Counted from the first letter of the stretch, positions 10,861 through 21,454 are shown. The stretch: DNA of 64,000 bases from Adiantum capillus-veneris (GCA_014529385.2 CM043963.1:96788912-96852911); one strand, 5' to 3'. Notes: generated by a model not told the origin, from the letters alone. Made by a program: numbers and translations.

Positions 10861-11778
10861 AATCTTGCAATTGCAGCGCTACCTACAGATACACACACAA
10901 TCGTAAGAAACCTACGTTCTCTCTCTAGCTCTCTCTCTCTCTCTCTCTCTCTCTCTAACTTTCACTCATCTTTTGGTTGCTACAGCGCTACCCTCTAACT
11001 TTCTCTTCCTAACTTCCTTTCTAGGCTCGCTAGCTTCCCACTGATTAGGCGGCCCTACCAGCAGACAAGAAGACGTCATTTTTCCTCTAACTCTCTTCAA
11101 CGTTTCCAATCTCCAGTTAACGACCTTATAAAATAATGCATAAAAATTTGTTTTGATCTTGAACTTTGAAATTCATTTTATCTCCCCTTCACACTCTATC
11201 TCTTGCTCTCATGGTTTTCGACCCACACAAGGCAGCACTTCTTGCAGCCTCCCTCTCGGCTCTATACTCGCGCTCTTCTCATTGTTCTCTCAAGTTCAAT
11301 CTCACAGGGTAATGCCCAAAACCTTAAATATCTACGTTAGCTATTCTCGAGCTCAAGACCTCTCACTGCGGCCACATACTAACGTTTTCCCAAAACCACC
11401 TATAGATAATCCAGCTTTTAAGTCAAACTAAGATAACTTGTCAGATTTTCCACTAACGTCTATAAACCTTTGCAGTTTCCTTTTGCAGAACAAGCTTAAA
11501 ATCTACTGGTATTTGTCAATTTAGTCAAGTGAACTTAGACTAGGGATTCATCTAGCGCTTAAAATTTCCTATTAAACTCAGACTGGAATATCTAATGGCC
11601 ATGGCTTGAATTTAAAGTCACTACCCTAACTAACAACAAACTCTCTAAAACTAACTCCACTCATCAAGGGCTAACTATCTTAAGTTAAAGCTTATATCAA
11701 CAAGCAATTATAAAATTAACAAGACTTAGCACTAATGCATTCATTATGGAAATCATTAATATGATAATACACCTAACA
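9621..11778 (-). repeat. gypsy-1 5' LTR (outer edge provisional)
   Basis: On the plus strand this begins TGAACGTTAT directly beside the primer-binding site and ends ACCTAACA, giving TG...CA ends. The outer end coincides with the point where copia-1 RNase H homology stops. Length is about 2.16 kb. The interior is rich in CT and CA microsatellites. The partner LTR is not in the window, so the outer edge rests only on the ends and the copia junction. Confidence 0.55.
10678..10956. repeat. CT and CA microsatellites inside gypsy-1 LTR
   Basis: Three long (CT)n tracts (about 10,679-10,712, 10,827-10,858 and 10,928-10,954) and a (CA)n tract (about 10,787-10,800) are spaced about 100-150 bp apart. 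Between them the text partly repeats (tacacacacac, gcgctacc), suggesting local duplication. Confidence 0.85.
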
Positions 11779-12965
11779 TGCCCGTGCAGATCCCAAGTTA
11801 CCCCAGTTTTGGTACAAAATGTAAAAATATTCTGGTGTCTACAGCTCCTTCGAGTATCTTTGTCACCTGCCATATCTGCATCAGCATACCCTTCTAGAAA
11901 AATATCAGTTCCTCTAAAATACAAAGCATTTCTTGTTGTCCCTTTTAGATACCTAAGTATCCACTTCATAGCTTGCTAATTCTCTTTACCTGGGTTGTCC
12001 ATGAACCTACTCACAACTCCCACTGCATGTGCAATGTATGGCCTTGTCCAGACCATAGCGTACATTAGAGAACCTACCGCTGCAGCATATGGAACTTTAG
12101 ACATATAGGCTATCTCCTCTTGTGTCTTTGGATACATATCCTTCGTTAGTTTAAAATGACCAGCCAAAGGTGTAGAAACTGGTTTTGCAATTTGCATTGC
12201 AAACCTTTCTAGTACCTTCTTGATGTAATCTTCTTGAGATAGCTTTATTGTCTTCTTCGTCCTGTCCCTTGATATTTTCATACCAAGTATTCTCTTTGCA
12301 GCACCTAAATCTTTCATTGAAAAATATTTAGACAGCTCCTCTTTTAGGTCTTTGATGTCCTGCATGTTAGCACTTGCAATCAACATGTCATCAACATACA
12401 ACATTAGGATCATGAATTTTCCATCTCCCAAATTCTTTGTGTAGACGCAGTGATCCGAGTTGCATCTTATGAATCCATGATCCAACATCCATCGATCAAA
12501 CTTCAAGTACCATTGTCTTGATGCTTGCTTTAAACGATACAAACTCTTCTTTAATCTGCAAACCATTTTCTCCTTACCTTTTACTTCATACCCCTTTGGT
12601 TGAAGCATGTAGATTTCCTCCTCTAAGTCACCGTGAGGGAATGCCCTATTTACATCCATTTGCTCGAGATTTAGATCATGAGTAGCCACAAGGCTTAAGA
12701 CAAGCCTAATTGAGTTCATTTTTACAACAGGAGAAAATATTTCATTGAAGTCAATACCTTTTTTTTGAGAAAACCCTTTTACCAAAAGCCTAGACTTGTA
12801 CCTTTTCTTCCCACCTTCTTCTTCCTTCACCTTGTACACCCATTTGTTTTGAAGTGCCCGCTTACCTTTAGGCAATTCAACCAATTCCCATGTTTGGTTG
12901 CGATGTAGTGAGTCCATCTCCACTTGCATGCTCTTCGTCCATTCTTCTTTGGATTCATGTTGCAT
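11779..12965 (-). pseudogene. copia-1 reverse transcriptase and partial RNase H
   Basis: The 329-codon frame 12,965-11,976 carries NKWVYKVKEEEGGKKRYKSR, FNEIFSPVVKMNSIR, MDVNRAFPHGDLEEEIYM and the catalytic YVDDMLIA. It ends at a TAG just before the AMKWILRYLKG block, where the family has Trp, so a single G-to-A change could explain the stop. RNase H continues as YADADMAGDKDTRRS and loses similarity after about 11,790. The family motifs KTAFLHG and LYGLKQAPRQW are altered here (NRAFPHG, LYRLKQASRQW). Confidence 0.88.
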
Positions 12966-14134
12966 AGCTTCTTCGCATGATTCCGGCTTCCAGAATCAGA
13001 GATCAAGAGATGGTTGAAGGAAGGAACAAACCTTTCTGGAGGTCTACTTGCTCTTGTAGATCTTCGGGGAATAGGTTGAGGCTCCTCATTTGGTTGACGT
13101 TGTTGCACATTGTCACCGTTTGCAGTCCTTGAGTCTTCTCTGTCCTCAAGCTCCATGTACTCATCACCTGTTTCTTTTATTTGTTTTCTTCCCAAGTAAT
13201 CTTTGTACATATTTTGTTCGTTAAAAATTACATCTCTACTCCTTAAGATTTTACCATCTTCACGATTCCATAGGCGATACCCAAAGTCACCTTCTCCATA
13301 GCCAATGAAGAAACACTTTTTGGACTTTGCATCTAGCTTTGATCTTAGGCTTCTATCTATGTGCATGAAAGCCTCACACCCAAACACTTTGAGAAATGCA
13401 TAATTCACCGGTTTACCTGTCCATGCCTCTTCTCGAACTCCCCCATCCAATGCCGTTGAGGGTGACCGATTGATTAAGTACACAGACGTACTTACAGCTT
13501 CCGCCCAAAGCTCAAGCGGTAGTCCTGTATGTAGCCGCAAGCTTCGTACTCGCTCCATGATTGTCCTATTCATCCTTTCCGAAATCCCATTTTGTTGAGG
13601 TGTCCTTGGGGTTTTCCTTTGCCTCCGAATGCCATTGCTAGCACAAAAGCTTTCAAAAGCTTGGCTGCAATATTCGCCTCCATTGTTGAGGTGTCCTTGG
13701 GGTTTTCCTTTGCCTCCGAATGCCAGTGCTAGCACAAAATCTTTCAAAAGCTTGGCTGCAATATTCGCCTCCATTGTCGGAGCTGAGGCATTTAACCCTG
13801 GTATCTGTTTCATTCTCCACAGAGGATTTCCACCTTTAAAATATGGAAAATACATTGGATTTATTCTTCATGACATAAACCCATGTTTTTCCAGTCGTAT
13901 CGTCTATGAATTTTACATAGTACAATGAGCCACCAAGTGATGGTGTACTTGCAGGACCCCAAACATCAGAATGAGCCAACTCAAGTTTTTTTTTTTTCTT
14001 TCATTTTCCGATTTTTGAAATTTTACCCTCTTTTGTTTACCATAAACACAATCTTCACAGAACTCTAAGTCCACTTCTTTCAAACCTTGTAGAAGCTTCT
14101 TTGTTTGAAGGATTTGCATTCCTTTGGCACTCAT
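12966..14134 (-). pseudogene. copia-1 integrase
   Basis: The GAG-pre-integrase end (LEFCEDCVYGKQKRVKF) is in the frame 14,134-13,913. The core is in the frame 13,855-12,827: NNGGEYCSQAFESFCASNGI, then TPQQNGISERMNRTIMERVR with the catalytic Glu, then LKVFGCEAFMHI and SKKCFFIGYGEGDFGYRLWN of the C-terminal region. The first catalytic Asp region (13,860-13,990) is frameshifted. A 91-bp tandem duplication just ahead of NNGGEY shifts the frame again. The second catalytic Asp of the usual SDNGGE is Asn here. Confidence 0.85.
13593..13774. repeat. 91-bp tandem duplication inside copia-1 integrase
   Basis: GTTGAGGTGTCCTTGGGGTT begins at 13,593 and at 13,684. The two copies differ at only a few positions, for example gccattgctagc versus gccagtgctagc. 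A 91-bp insertion shifts the reading frame; by chance both frames stay open. Confidence 0.9.
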
Positions 14135-14143
14135 ATGCCCAAG

Positions 14144-15415
14144 TCAGTAGTGCCAGACCGCACTGTCAACTTCTGTAGTTGCTGCATAAGCTGAAGGTTG
14201 CGTGCTAACCATATACAAGTAAAGTGTACCGACCTTTTCTCCTTTGGCAACCACCAAAGATCCCTTTGAGATCTTCCACCGTTTGTTTCCGAATGCAATG
14301 TTGTGACCTTCATCGTCCAATTGTCCTGTAGAGATCAAATTTTTGCGAAGAGAAGGAACATGCCTAACATCTTTAAGCTTCCATTCATCTCCGTTAGCAG
14401 TTTTGACAGAAACTGTACCTTTGTCGACAATCTCACAAGCTTCATCATCTCCCAAGTATACATACCCAAAATTACCTTTGGTGTAATCTTGGAAATGTTT
14501 CTTGTGTCGTGTCGCATGGAAGGAAGCCCTGGAATCTACTATCCAGGAATTAGAGACATTGTCTAATGAGAGAATTAGAGCATCTTGCTCTACTTTACCT
14601 ACCACATTGGCCTCCAATGTTGGCTTGTTGTCTTGAGACTCATTCTCCTTCTTCTTCTTGGACCAACAATCCTTCTTGACGTGGCCCTTCTTGCCGCAGT
14701 TCCAACATTCAAGAACTGACTTTGTGCGTGAGTTGCTCCGTCTTGAGCGATTACGACCCTTTTGGTTTTTGAACCTTTCCTTAGGCCTTCCTCTTGTTTC
14801 CACTGATAGTGCAGCACTTGATGATTCTCCTGTACTTCTCCTTCGCATTTCCTCGCTTAGGAGAACACCCACAACATCATCAAACTTAAGAGTATTTGTA
14901 CCAGACATAGAATTACTTACAGCCATCACAAGGCTGTGCCAACTATCCGGTAGAGATGATAGTCTAAGGAGAGCTCGCACTTCATCATCAAAATTGATTT
15001 TCACCGATCGAAGTTGACTTATGTTTGTGTTAAAGTCATTTAGGTATTCTACAACTGAACCGTTCTCTGCCATCTTTAGATTGAACAAGCGCTTCATAAG
15101 AAATACCTTATTGGATGCCGATGGTTTCTCATAGAAGTCATCAAGTGACTTCATCAAGTCCTCCGTGGTCTTCATCTCCGAAACATTGAAGGCCACCATT
15201 GACGCCAAGCTTAACCGGATTGTTCCCAGGCCCTTTCGATCAAGGACAATCCATGCTTCATCTGCCATCGTTGCGGGCTTCTTTGCAAGACCGCCTAGTG
15301 GCAAATAGAGGTCCTTCTGGTAGAGATAGTCTTCAATCTGCATCTTCCAATGTTGGTAGTTTTTGCCGTTGAACTTCTCAATCTTGAGCTTCCCTTCCTC
15401 CGCCATAACTCCCAC
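14144..15415 (-). pseudogene. copia-1 gag and protease
   Basis: The 423-codon frame starts MGVMAEEGKLKIEKFNGKNY, the usual copia gag opening, followed by the UBN2-type gag domain (QIEDYLYQKDLYLPLGG). The knuckle CWNCGKKGHVKKDC lies at residues of about 235-250. The protease site reads WIVDSRASFHAT where the family has DSGA, so the catalytic triplet is damaged. The frame goes on into the GAG-pre-integrase region (VDSAVWHY) and stops at 14,144. The start lies about 50 bp after the primer-binding site, as expected. Confidence 0.88.
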
Positions 15416-15465
15416 TCAATTCAAGGAATCCTTTCCTTGAGATAATTTAGCTACGAGCAAACCTT

Positions 15466-15477
15466 GCTCTGATACCA
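15466..15477 (-). promoter_or_regulatory. copia-1 primer-binding site (initiator tRNA-Met)
   Basis: The minus strand reads TGGTATCAGAGC, the complement of the initiator tRNA-Met 3' end used by most plant copia elements. It lies two bases from the LTR. Confidence 0.95.
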
Positions 15478-15479
15478 GT

Positions 15480-15563
15480 TGTTAGGAAATAAGACGTAGC
15501 TAAATACATAATTGAATAGATTACTTAATGGAGAGAGACATATTTACATACACGAGATTATAG

Positions 15564-15604
<41 letters not shown>

Positions 15605-16210
15605 CACGATATACATGGTTCACCCAATGTGGCTTTAGTACTTCAAAACAAGAAGTAGTTTACAAAGGGATTATACCCTTAATGGAGCTCCCGCTTTGCT
15701 TCACTCTCACCACCTCACACTCACCTTGTTGCATCAACTTCACACTATGAAATGTGTGTAGAACTGGCTTCTTTTATAGGCCAAAAGGGTTGCCCTCTCT
15801 CATGAGAGGCAACCATGTGTAGCCGCCCTTGTGTAGATAAGTCCAAATCGGACCCTCCAATCCGCACATGTGTGGCCGCCCTTGAGAAGACAAGTCCGCT
15901 TTTGAATTCGGCCACCGGCCATTGAATTCGGCCACCGGCCACCGGCCATTGACTTTCGACCACCGACCACCGACCAACCGACGGTTGTTTTCCGACCACT
16001 TTCCGGCCGCCGTCCGACCATAATATTCCGGCGAAAAGGAATATTACGGCGAGGGGAAAAAAGTTGCCCCTGATTTTCGGCCATGAAAATTTGGGTTTCC
16101 GGTGAGTGATTTTCATTCACGCACGTTGGCTTCTCCTCATAATGGGGCCTTACAAATGTGCATTTTTACCACAGAAAATTACAAGGGTAAATCAGGCTCC
16201 ATACTTAACA
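15480..16210 (-). repeat. copia-1 5' LTR
   Basis: On the plus strand the LTR runs from TGTTAGGAAATAAG to CATACTTAACA, giving TG...CA with a short inverted repeat (TGTTAAG/CTTAACA type). It contains a GA microsatellite at about 15,569-15,600. It also contains short GC-rich tandem motifs (GGCCACCGGCCATT) at about 15,904-15,975. It is a homologue of the LTR at 19,372-20,148 and lacks about 35 bp present there. Confidence 0.93.
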
Positions 16211-16211
16211 C

Positions 16212-17215
16212 ATTGGAGAGTAGCTAGATGGATTTGATAAAGCCCGGGACATGCTATGGAAAACCATAGATGATGAGCGCATATCTGGGATTGTCATGTG
16301 CAATCTCGGTGTTGATAAGAAGATGATGGAAGATCTAGAGGCTAAAATCAACCGATTTTGTATGCTTCACAGTCCAGTGATGCAAAAGTGGATTTCACAA
16401 TATGAGGATGCAAAGCAAGAGCGACAAAGGGCACCAATCGAGTGGAGACAGAGAAGACGACCACCGATGCACTATCCAACGGGTCCGGAGAGCCTACCAA
16501 CATTCATGAGCTTAAGATGGTTGCACAACCAATTGAAAAGCGCACAACAGTGTGGTGAAGAAATGACTGAGGAGGAGTGGGAGTACTCTCAGAGTTGCGC
16601 GACCAAGGTAAGTTTGCAATGTACGACTAGTGACTTTCTAGATGTTTGAATGGCCACTCATAATCTTTTTTGGTTGTAGTATAAGTCATACACAACAGCA
16701 TGGTGTAAAGGGCGACATTTTAGGATGGAACGGACCGACAAAAAGCGTTTTACTCAAGATTGTGGAATCATGGCAAAATTTGAACAATCTAGTCGACGAC
16801 GGTCCTCTGATGCAAATTCTGTGGTGGTGGAACTCACTTACTTCGGCACGCTACAAGAGATTTTGAGGATCGATTATAGAGGATTTTTTGTCGACTTGTT
16901 GACGTGCAATGGTTCAAGATAATCATGGAGGGTCACAACGCTGCTGTGCGTAGAGGAGAGTCTAGTTTTCTTGAGGTGGTTTCAACTAAGAAATGGAATG
17001 ACCTAAGAGACACTTTCGGACTACCCGAGGCATTGTGAACAAGTATGTAAATAGTTAACATCCAATTTTAGAAGTTATGTGCTTGGAAGCTCTCATGTAA
17101 GTTATGTTGCTCTCGCAGGTGATATTTCATCCTACAAAGTCTGCATCAAACTAGTGGTACGTCATAGAGGTAGCCCCTCGTAGTGCACGGACGTATGAAG
17201 GCTACCATGTGCCAA

Positions 17216-17258
<43 letters not shown>

Positions 17259-17370
17259 GTCCATGTTTTCTTGTCCATTCATTCAATATTAAGTTTAAAT
17301 GTTCGTGTGTTTAATGCAGGTATAGATGATGAGGAGTTTCTTTCTTCTTTGTCACCCCAGTAGAGAGAGT
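16212..17370 (+). pseudogene. CACTA TNP2-like transposase, C-terminal part
   Basis: The frame is open across the copia-1 border, apart from a TAG at 16,221, and gives FDKARDMLWKTIDDERI onward. A GT-AG intron fits at 16,608-16,679 (AAG/GTAAGT to TTGTAG). The next exon has GRHFRMERTDKKRFTQDCGI and VVVELTYFGTLQEILRIDYR, matching the DUF4216 region of CACTA transposases ('YYGVLKEIWELDY'). A later exon near 17,118-17,190 resembles the family 'QVFYVPDP...W.VV' segment and has a TAG in place of Trp. The last exon (GIDDEEFLSSLSPQ) starts at about 17,321. The frame breaks at 16,920. Function is inferred from family knowledge. Confidence 0.75.
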
Positions 17371-17375
17371 GGTAC

Positions 17376-18480
17376 GTGGAGCGTCATCGCTCTGGTGCAC
17401 CATCGCGCATTCCTACTTCGATCGTTTCGCCCTCTGTTTCGGAGCATTCAGCGCGCTCTGAAGCTTCAGTGTCGACGAGACGATCTTCACACTCGTCTCG
17501 CTGGCGCTCTAGTGGTGGTGGCGGTGGTTGTTGTGGGGATGCGAGCGTCGATGCCTCGACACCACCTCGTGTTTGACAATGCTCTTTACCCTCCCCTTCT
17601 TTTCCCGTCCCGACATCAGCCACGGTATCACCATCTATACCAGGTTTTGTGCGGTTGACGGTCGTTTGTAGCGGCTACGCACCACTAGCTACTCCTCAAG
17701 GAGTCACTCCAGTCAAAACTCCTCGCTTCGGTGCCCAGACTCCAGTGGAGACACTAGATGTCCGTACCCCCATTGACACACCGCTAGAGACTCTTGCTGG
17801 GACACCCAGGTTCACGCGTCACTGGCGAGAGGGCTTGCCTTACTCCGTCGACTTCAGCGGCGGCATCATCTTGGATGATGAAGGCAAGAAGGTGATCTCG
17901 CGTATGCGTGGTCTTTGATCTAAGGTGTTTAGACACTACATACTAAAACCTAGAGTGAAGAACCAAGTGATTTAATAGACAGAGTCATCAGCATGCTTCA
18001 TGACGAGTTTCCCGTTTCAACACGGGATGACCGCTTCAATGAAGACGTGATGAAGGTTTGTATGCGCGAATACCGCAAGCACAAGCATTCAAAAGTGCAA
18101 AAAGCAATCAAGCATGGGTGGAGCAAACCAGATTGGATGGCCGAAGAAGATTGGAAGAATGCGAAGAAAGTAGCATGCGAGAATCTCGGCAAGTGGAAGC
18201 AACAAAAGGAGGCAGCAGAGCGCGAGTAGAGGTAGGGTGCTCACACCACTTGGGGAGCGGTGGACATTATTTGAAGCCAATTTTGTAAGTGTTTTCGCAT
18301 TGCTCTTTAGGTTTGATAGTAGGGTTTAGGGGTTTTTAAATTCTAACATAATGGATTCTTTGTATGTTTTGAAAGTGGTCGATGATAGGACGTGACTCCA
18401 CACCCTACGAGCACGAGTACGCATGCAGGAAGGGCTTAAACGCCCTTGATGGAAATTCTGAGTTCTCGCGACGACATGGT
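17376..18480 (+). pseudogene. CACTA second ORF (En/Spm accessory / Ptta-like protein)
   Basis: A Ser/Arg/Pro-rich stretch (17,376-17,576) and a Thr/Pro-rich stretch (17,649-17,918, TPQGVTPVKTPRFGAQTPVE) lead to 17,993-18,229, which has FNEDVMKVCMREYRKHKHS and MAEEDWKNAKKVACENLGKW. The last part resembles the plant Ptta/En/Spm region 'WRKYKHELK...PEDW...W.S..FQEK...NK.NR'. That domain in CACTA elements is thought to bind element ends. Frames change several times, so introns or indels are needed. A possible further exon is at 18,375-18,478. Identification is moderate. Confidence 0.55.
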
Positions 18481-19009
18481 TAGTATTAGGGTTTACTCTT
18501 TTCTATTTGTTGTATTGTTTTATAAATGTCGCTCTATGTTTATACTTACAGAAAGCTGTCTTATTGTTTCTTTTTGCAGAATTTGACAGATATGCCGCTT
18601 TGACGCGATGAGACGTTTGATTAGACGACGTCAGTTTAGCCATAGCTAGATAGCATCAGTTTCCTTTTGTCATAGCATATGTATCATGAGATGACGTTTA
18701 TACGTCTTTCTGAAAACCATGTATATTTTTTCAATAATGACAATGGTGTTGTAACTATTACATTTGCAAAAATTAACAATCAAGTGATTTTGCCTATGAT
18801 GTGTACAATTGTCATCGATTTACTTTCATCAATTTACTTTTGTCAGTTTTGATCTTTATTGTGCAAACAATATTATGGATGATGGAGTTAATGGTTATAT
18901 TGTCTTGTGGGTGACTACTTTGGGTCTATATCTAAGCTTGCACTTTCTTTCAAAAGTGAATCAATTAATGAATCATTCAATATGGTTGATGGGTTGAATG
19001 CCCTGCCAC
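18481..19009. other. CACTA 3' untranslated region
   Basis: AT-rich with no supportable gene. ORFs at 18,809-19,098 are short and not family-like. It lies between the accessory ORF and the subterminal repeats. Confidence 0.4.
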
Positions 19010-19286
19010 CAAAAAAAAAATCTCTCGGGCGTCGCTATGACCGTCGCTATATAAGGTTCTACAGCATCACTATAAACGTCGCTATAGGTGGCCTGTAAAC
19101 GTCGTTATGATCGTCGCTCTAGGCGTCGCTATATAGCGACGTTTATAATGATGTATATAGCAACGACTATAGCGACGATCTTGTATCGACACTTTTAGCG
19201 ACGGTCTTAGAGACATCGGTGAGTATAAAAGGCCATTATATTTCCATCGCTAACAACATCACAAGTGCACACAACCTATTGTAGTG
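19010..19286 (+). repeat. CACTA subterminal repeats and 3' terminus
   Basis: About ten copies of GTCGCTATA-like motifs or their inverse TATAGCGAC lie between 19,029 and 19,207, including the palindrome GTCGCTATATAGCGAC at about 19,125-19,142. These are the kind of arrays to which CACTA accessory proteins bind. The element end is CTATTGTAGTG at 19,276-19,286. Confidence 0.85.
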
Positions 19287-19455
19287 TTCCTCCGCCATAA
19301 CTCCCACGAAATTCAAGGAATCCTTTCCTTAAGATACTTTAGCAACCAACAAACCTTGCCCTGATACCAGTTGTTAGGAAATATGACGTAGCTAAGTAGA
19401 TAATTGAGTAGATTACTTAATGGAGAGAGATATTTACACACACAAGAGATTATAG

Positions 19456-19520
<65 letters not shown>

Positions 19521-20148
19521 CACGATATACGTGATTCACCCAATGTGGGCTAGATCCACAGAAAAGCAGCCACTCAATGGCTTTAGTACTTCAAAACAAG
19601 AAGTAGGTTACAAAGGGATTATACCCTTTGGAGCTCCCACCTTGCTTCACTCTCATCACCTCACACCCATCTTGCTGCATCAACTTCACACTATGAAATA
19701 TGTGTAGAAATGGCCTCCTTTTATAGGCCAAAAGGGCTGCCCTCTCTCATGAGAGGTAGCCATGTGTAGCCGTCCTTGTGTAGATAAGTCCAAAACGGAC
19801 CTTCCAATCTGCCCATGTGTGGCCGCCCTTGAGAAGACAAGTTCTCTTTTGAATTCGGCCACTGGCCATTGACTTCCGACCACGGGCCAACTGACTGGTT
19901 GTTTTCCGGCCACTTTTCGGCCGCCCTTCGGTCATAATATTCCGACGAAAAGGAATATTCTGACGAAGCCAGTCTCAAGCTTAGGCTTGAGACTAGGTGT
20001 TAAAATTTTGCTTTCCGACGAGTGATTTTATTTTTCGGCGAGTTATTTTTCTTCACGCACGATGGCTTCTCCTCATAATGGGGGCCGTACAAATGTGCAT
20101 TTTTAACACAAAAAATTACAAGGGGTAAATCAGGCTCCATACTTAACA
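19287..20148 (-). mobile_element. copia-2: gag start, primer-binding site and 5' LTR
   Basis: From 19,287 the plus strand repeats the copia-1 text around the gag start (CTCCGCCATAACTCCCAC) and leader. It then has the primer-binding site (19,358-19,369, one base changed: GCCCTGATACCA) and an LTR from 19,372 (TGTTAGG) to 20,148 (CTTAACA), 777 bp. The copy is cut after only a few gag codons, exactly where the CACTA end lies. The remainder should be on the far side of the nest. The GA tract (about 19,459-19,517) is longer than in copia-1. Confidence 0.9.
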
Positions 20149-20152
20149 GTTT

Positions 20153-20238
20153 AGTGACCATTTCCTGTTTAAATCAGGATCCCGACCTTCGCAAGTCGCC
20201 CTGATTAAAACAAGGAATGGTCACTACACGACCATTCC
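20153..20238. repeat. Nested inverted repeats next to copia-2 LTR
   Basis: Arm 20,153-20,178 (AGTGACCATTTCCTGTTT...) pairs with 20,200-20,225 at 23 of 26 positions around a 21-nt loop. The right arm's GGAATGGTC (20,214-20,222) also pairs perfectly with GACCATTCC at 20,230-20,238, giving alternative hairpins. It may be the end or relic of a small TIR element. No coding region is present. Confidence 0.7.
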
Positions 20239-20767
20239 TACACCTTCATCATCTTGAACTAACAACTTTCACATTAATTCTTGTTGGTAAAAATAACCTT
20301 CTCAGTCTCCTTAGGTTCTTAGAAGCACCTAGACTGCCAACTCAACACATAGCTCAACATGTCAGGACTTCGAGCATAGTTTTCCATACATCAACCTCTG
20401 ACAAACGCATACGAGTATGGAAACATGGAAAAAGTATGGTTTAGATACCTGGGAATAAGTATGGTTTAGATCCCCGGAAAATTCCGTACATGTCATAGCA
20501 TAATAAAACATGCTACAAATGAAAAGTGTTTGCAACTCAAAAACTTGATAGCCACTACTTAAAATACGTGCACACTACTTTGGCTATTGTCCAAAGTTAT
20601 ATGTCGATGATGTCTTTATTCTTCTTGTAGATTAAGTATGGAAAGTATGTTTGATCATAGCATACACCAAACATGATACGAGTAAGAAAGTAGGGTAATT
20701 TTGCATCTCAAGTGGCATCCAATTCATGTGTGGGGTATATTAAGCCCTAGAGGAGCCTCGTGATTAT

Positions 20768-21245
20768 TTGACACCCCTTCTTGCAGGTGGGATCAATGGT
20801 TTCTTTTAATTGGGGGCGATGGGATTGGTTTTGCGCTGCTCGATGGCGGACTAATCCCCAAGGGATCACCATGTGATCACAATTAACGTGAACCCCAAGT
20901 AAATTCAATGTGAACATCAAGTGACCGTCAAGTGATCTCCGTGTGAATCCCAATCGATATGTGATCACCTTGTGAAAACACCTATTCCAAAACCATCCCA
21001 AAGTGATCTCCGAGGGAACACCATGTGATCCCCACCCCGTTATTTTAACCATATCATTCTTTGTTCTCACCCTTGTTTCAAGTGAGGCATGATAGCTTAA
21101 TGTGAGAATCACAGCCTCTCGTTTGGGAGGTGGTGGGTTCTGGTCTTAACCTGATCAAAATCCTTTTATTATTGATAATAAATGGACAGTCCACATCTTC
21201 CAAGGATCGTGGACCGTCGATCCCACCTGACAAGGGGGGTGTCAA
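20768..21245. mobile_element. Candidate 478-bp MITE with ~32-bp imperfect TIRs
   Basis: TTGACACCCCTTCTTGCAGG at 20,768 is inverted at 21,214-21,245 (CCGTCGATCCCACCTGACAA, then GGGGGGTGTCAA), with about 26 of 32 positions matching. No clear target duplication is seen. The interior (20,860-21,040) is dense in GTGATC/AAGTGATCTCCG motifs. There is no ORF of note. Confidence 0.5.
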
Positions 21246-21395
21246 TAGGCCCAAGGCTAGAGGAGTATGTAAGAGGACTTTGCCCCCATCTATACTACTA
21301 TAAAAGGGGGAATGATTCCAGCCCCCTCCCCTGAGCACGAGTTGACTCTAGCTCACTTTGGCCAGCCTTCAGCAGTGTGACTTGCAGCCCAGTGC

Positions 21396-21398
<3 letters not shown>

Positions 21399-21451
<53 letters not shown>
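21399..21451. repeat. GA microsatellite
   Basis: An uninterrupted (GA)n of about 52 bp on the plus strand. Confidence 0.95.

Positions 21452-21454
<3 letters not shown>

Larger units (their letters stand above)
1..11778 (-). mobile_element. Ty3/gypsy LTR retrotransposon (gypsy-1), 3' end outside window
   Basis: Read on the minus strand, the order is LTR (9,621-11,778), primer-binding site, leader, gag with zinc knuckles, protease, reverse transcriptase, RNase H, integrase and a small extra ORF. Integrase after RNase H is the gypsy order. No chromodomain is visible after integrase. The RT text (MPFGLCNAPATFQ, LDDFSV) and the long stretch after integrase recall the Athila/Tat side of the superfamily, which is inference. 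Frameshifts, stops and a 211-bp duplication make it non-autonomous. Its outer edge abuts copia-1 RNase H codons, so I read it as inserted there. The 3' LTR is not seen and probably lies left of position 1. Confidence 0.85.
11779..16210 (-). mobile_element. Ty1/copia retrotransposon (copia-1), truncated by gypsy-1
   Basis: The minus-strand order is LTR (15,480-16,210), primer-binding site, gag, protease, integrase, reverse transcriptase and RNase H. Integrase before RT defines copia. RT text such as ILMLYVDDMLIA resembles the Tnt1/Tork group, which is inference. The 3' part of RNase H and the 3' LTR are missing because gypsy-1 begins at about 11,778. The outer LTR edge joins CACTA transposase codons at 16,211. 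Confidence 0.9.
16211..19286 (+). mobile_element. CACTA (En/Spm-like) transposon, 3' part
   Basis: The right end is TTGTAGTG at 19,279-19,286, the inverse of the CACTA-family end CACTACAA. It is preceded by a subterminal region full of GTCGCTATA motifs. Upstream are the C-terminal part of a TNP2-type transposase and a second gene with an En/Spm accessory-protein-like helix region. The left part has been separated by copia-1, whose LTR starts inside the transposase reading frame at 16,210. The right end abuts copia-2 gag. Confidence 0.82.

Noticed and set aside
15800-16120. ORFs of 106-123 codons inside the copia-1 LTR
   Set aside because: They lie wholly in the LTR, overlap each other in three frames and are mirrored only as LTR homology at 19,686-19,978.
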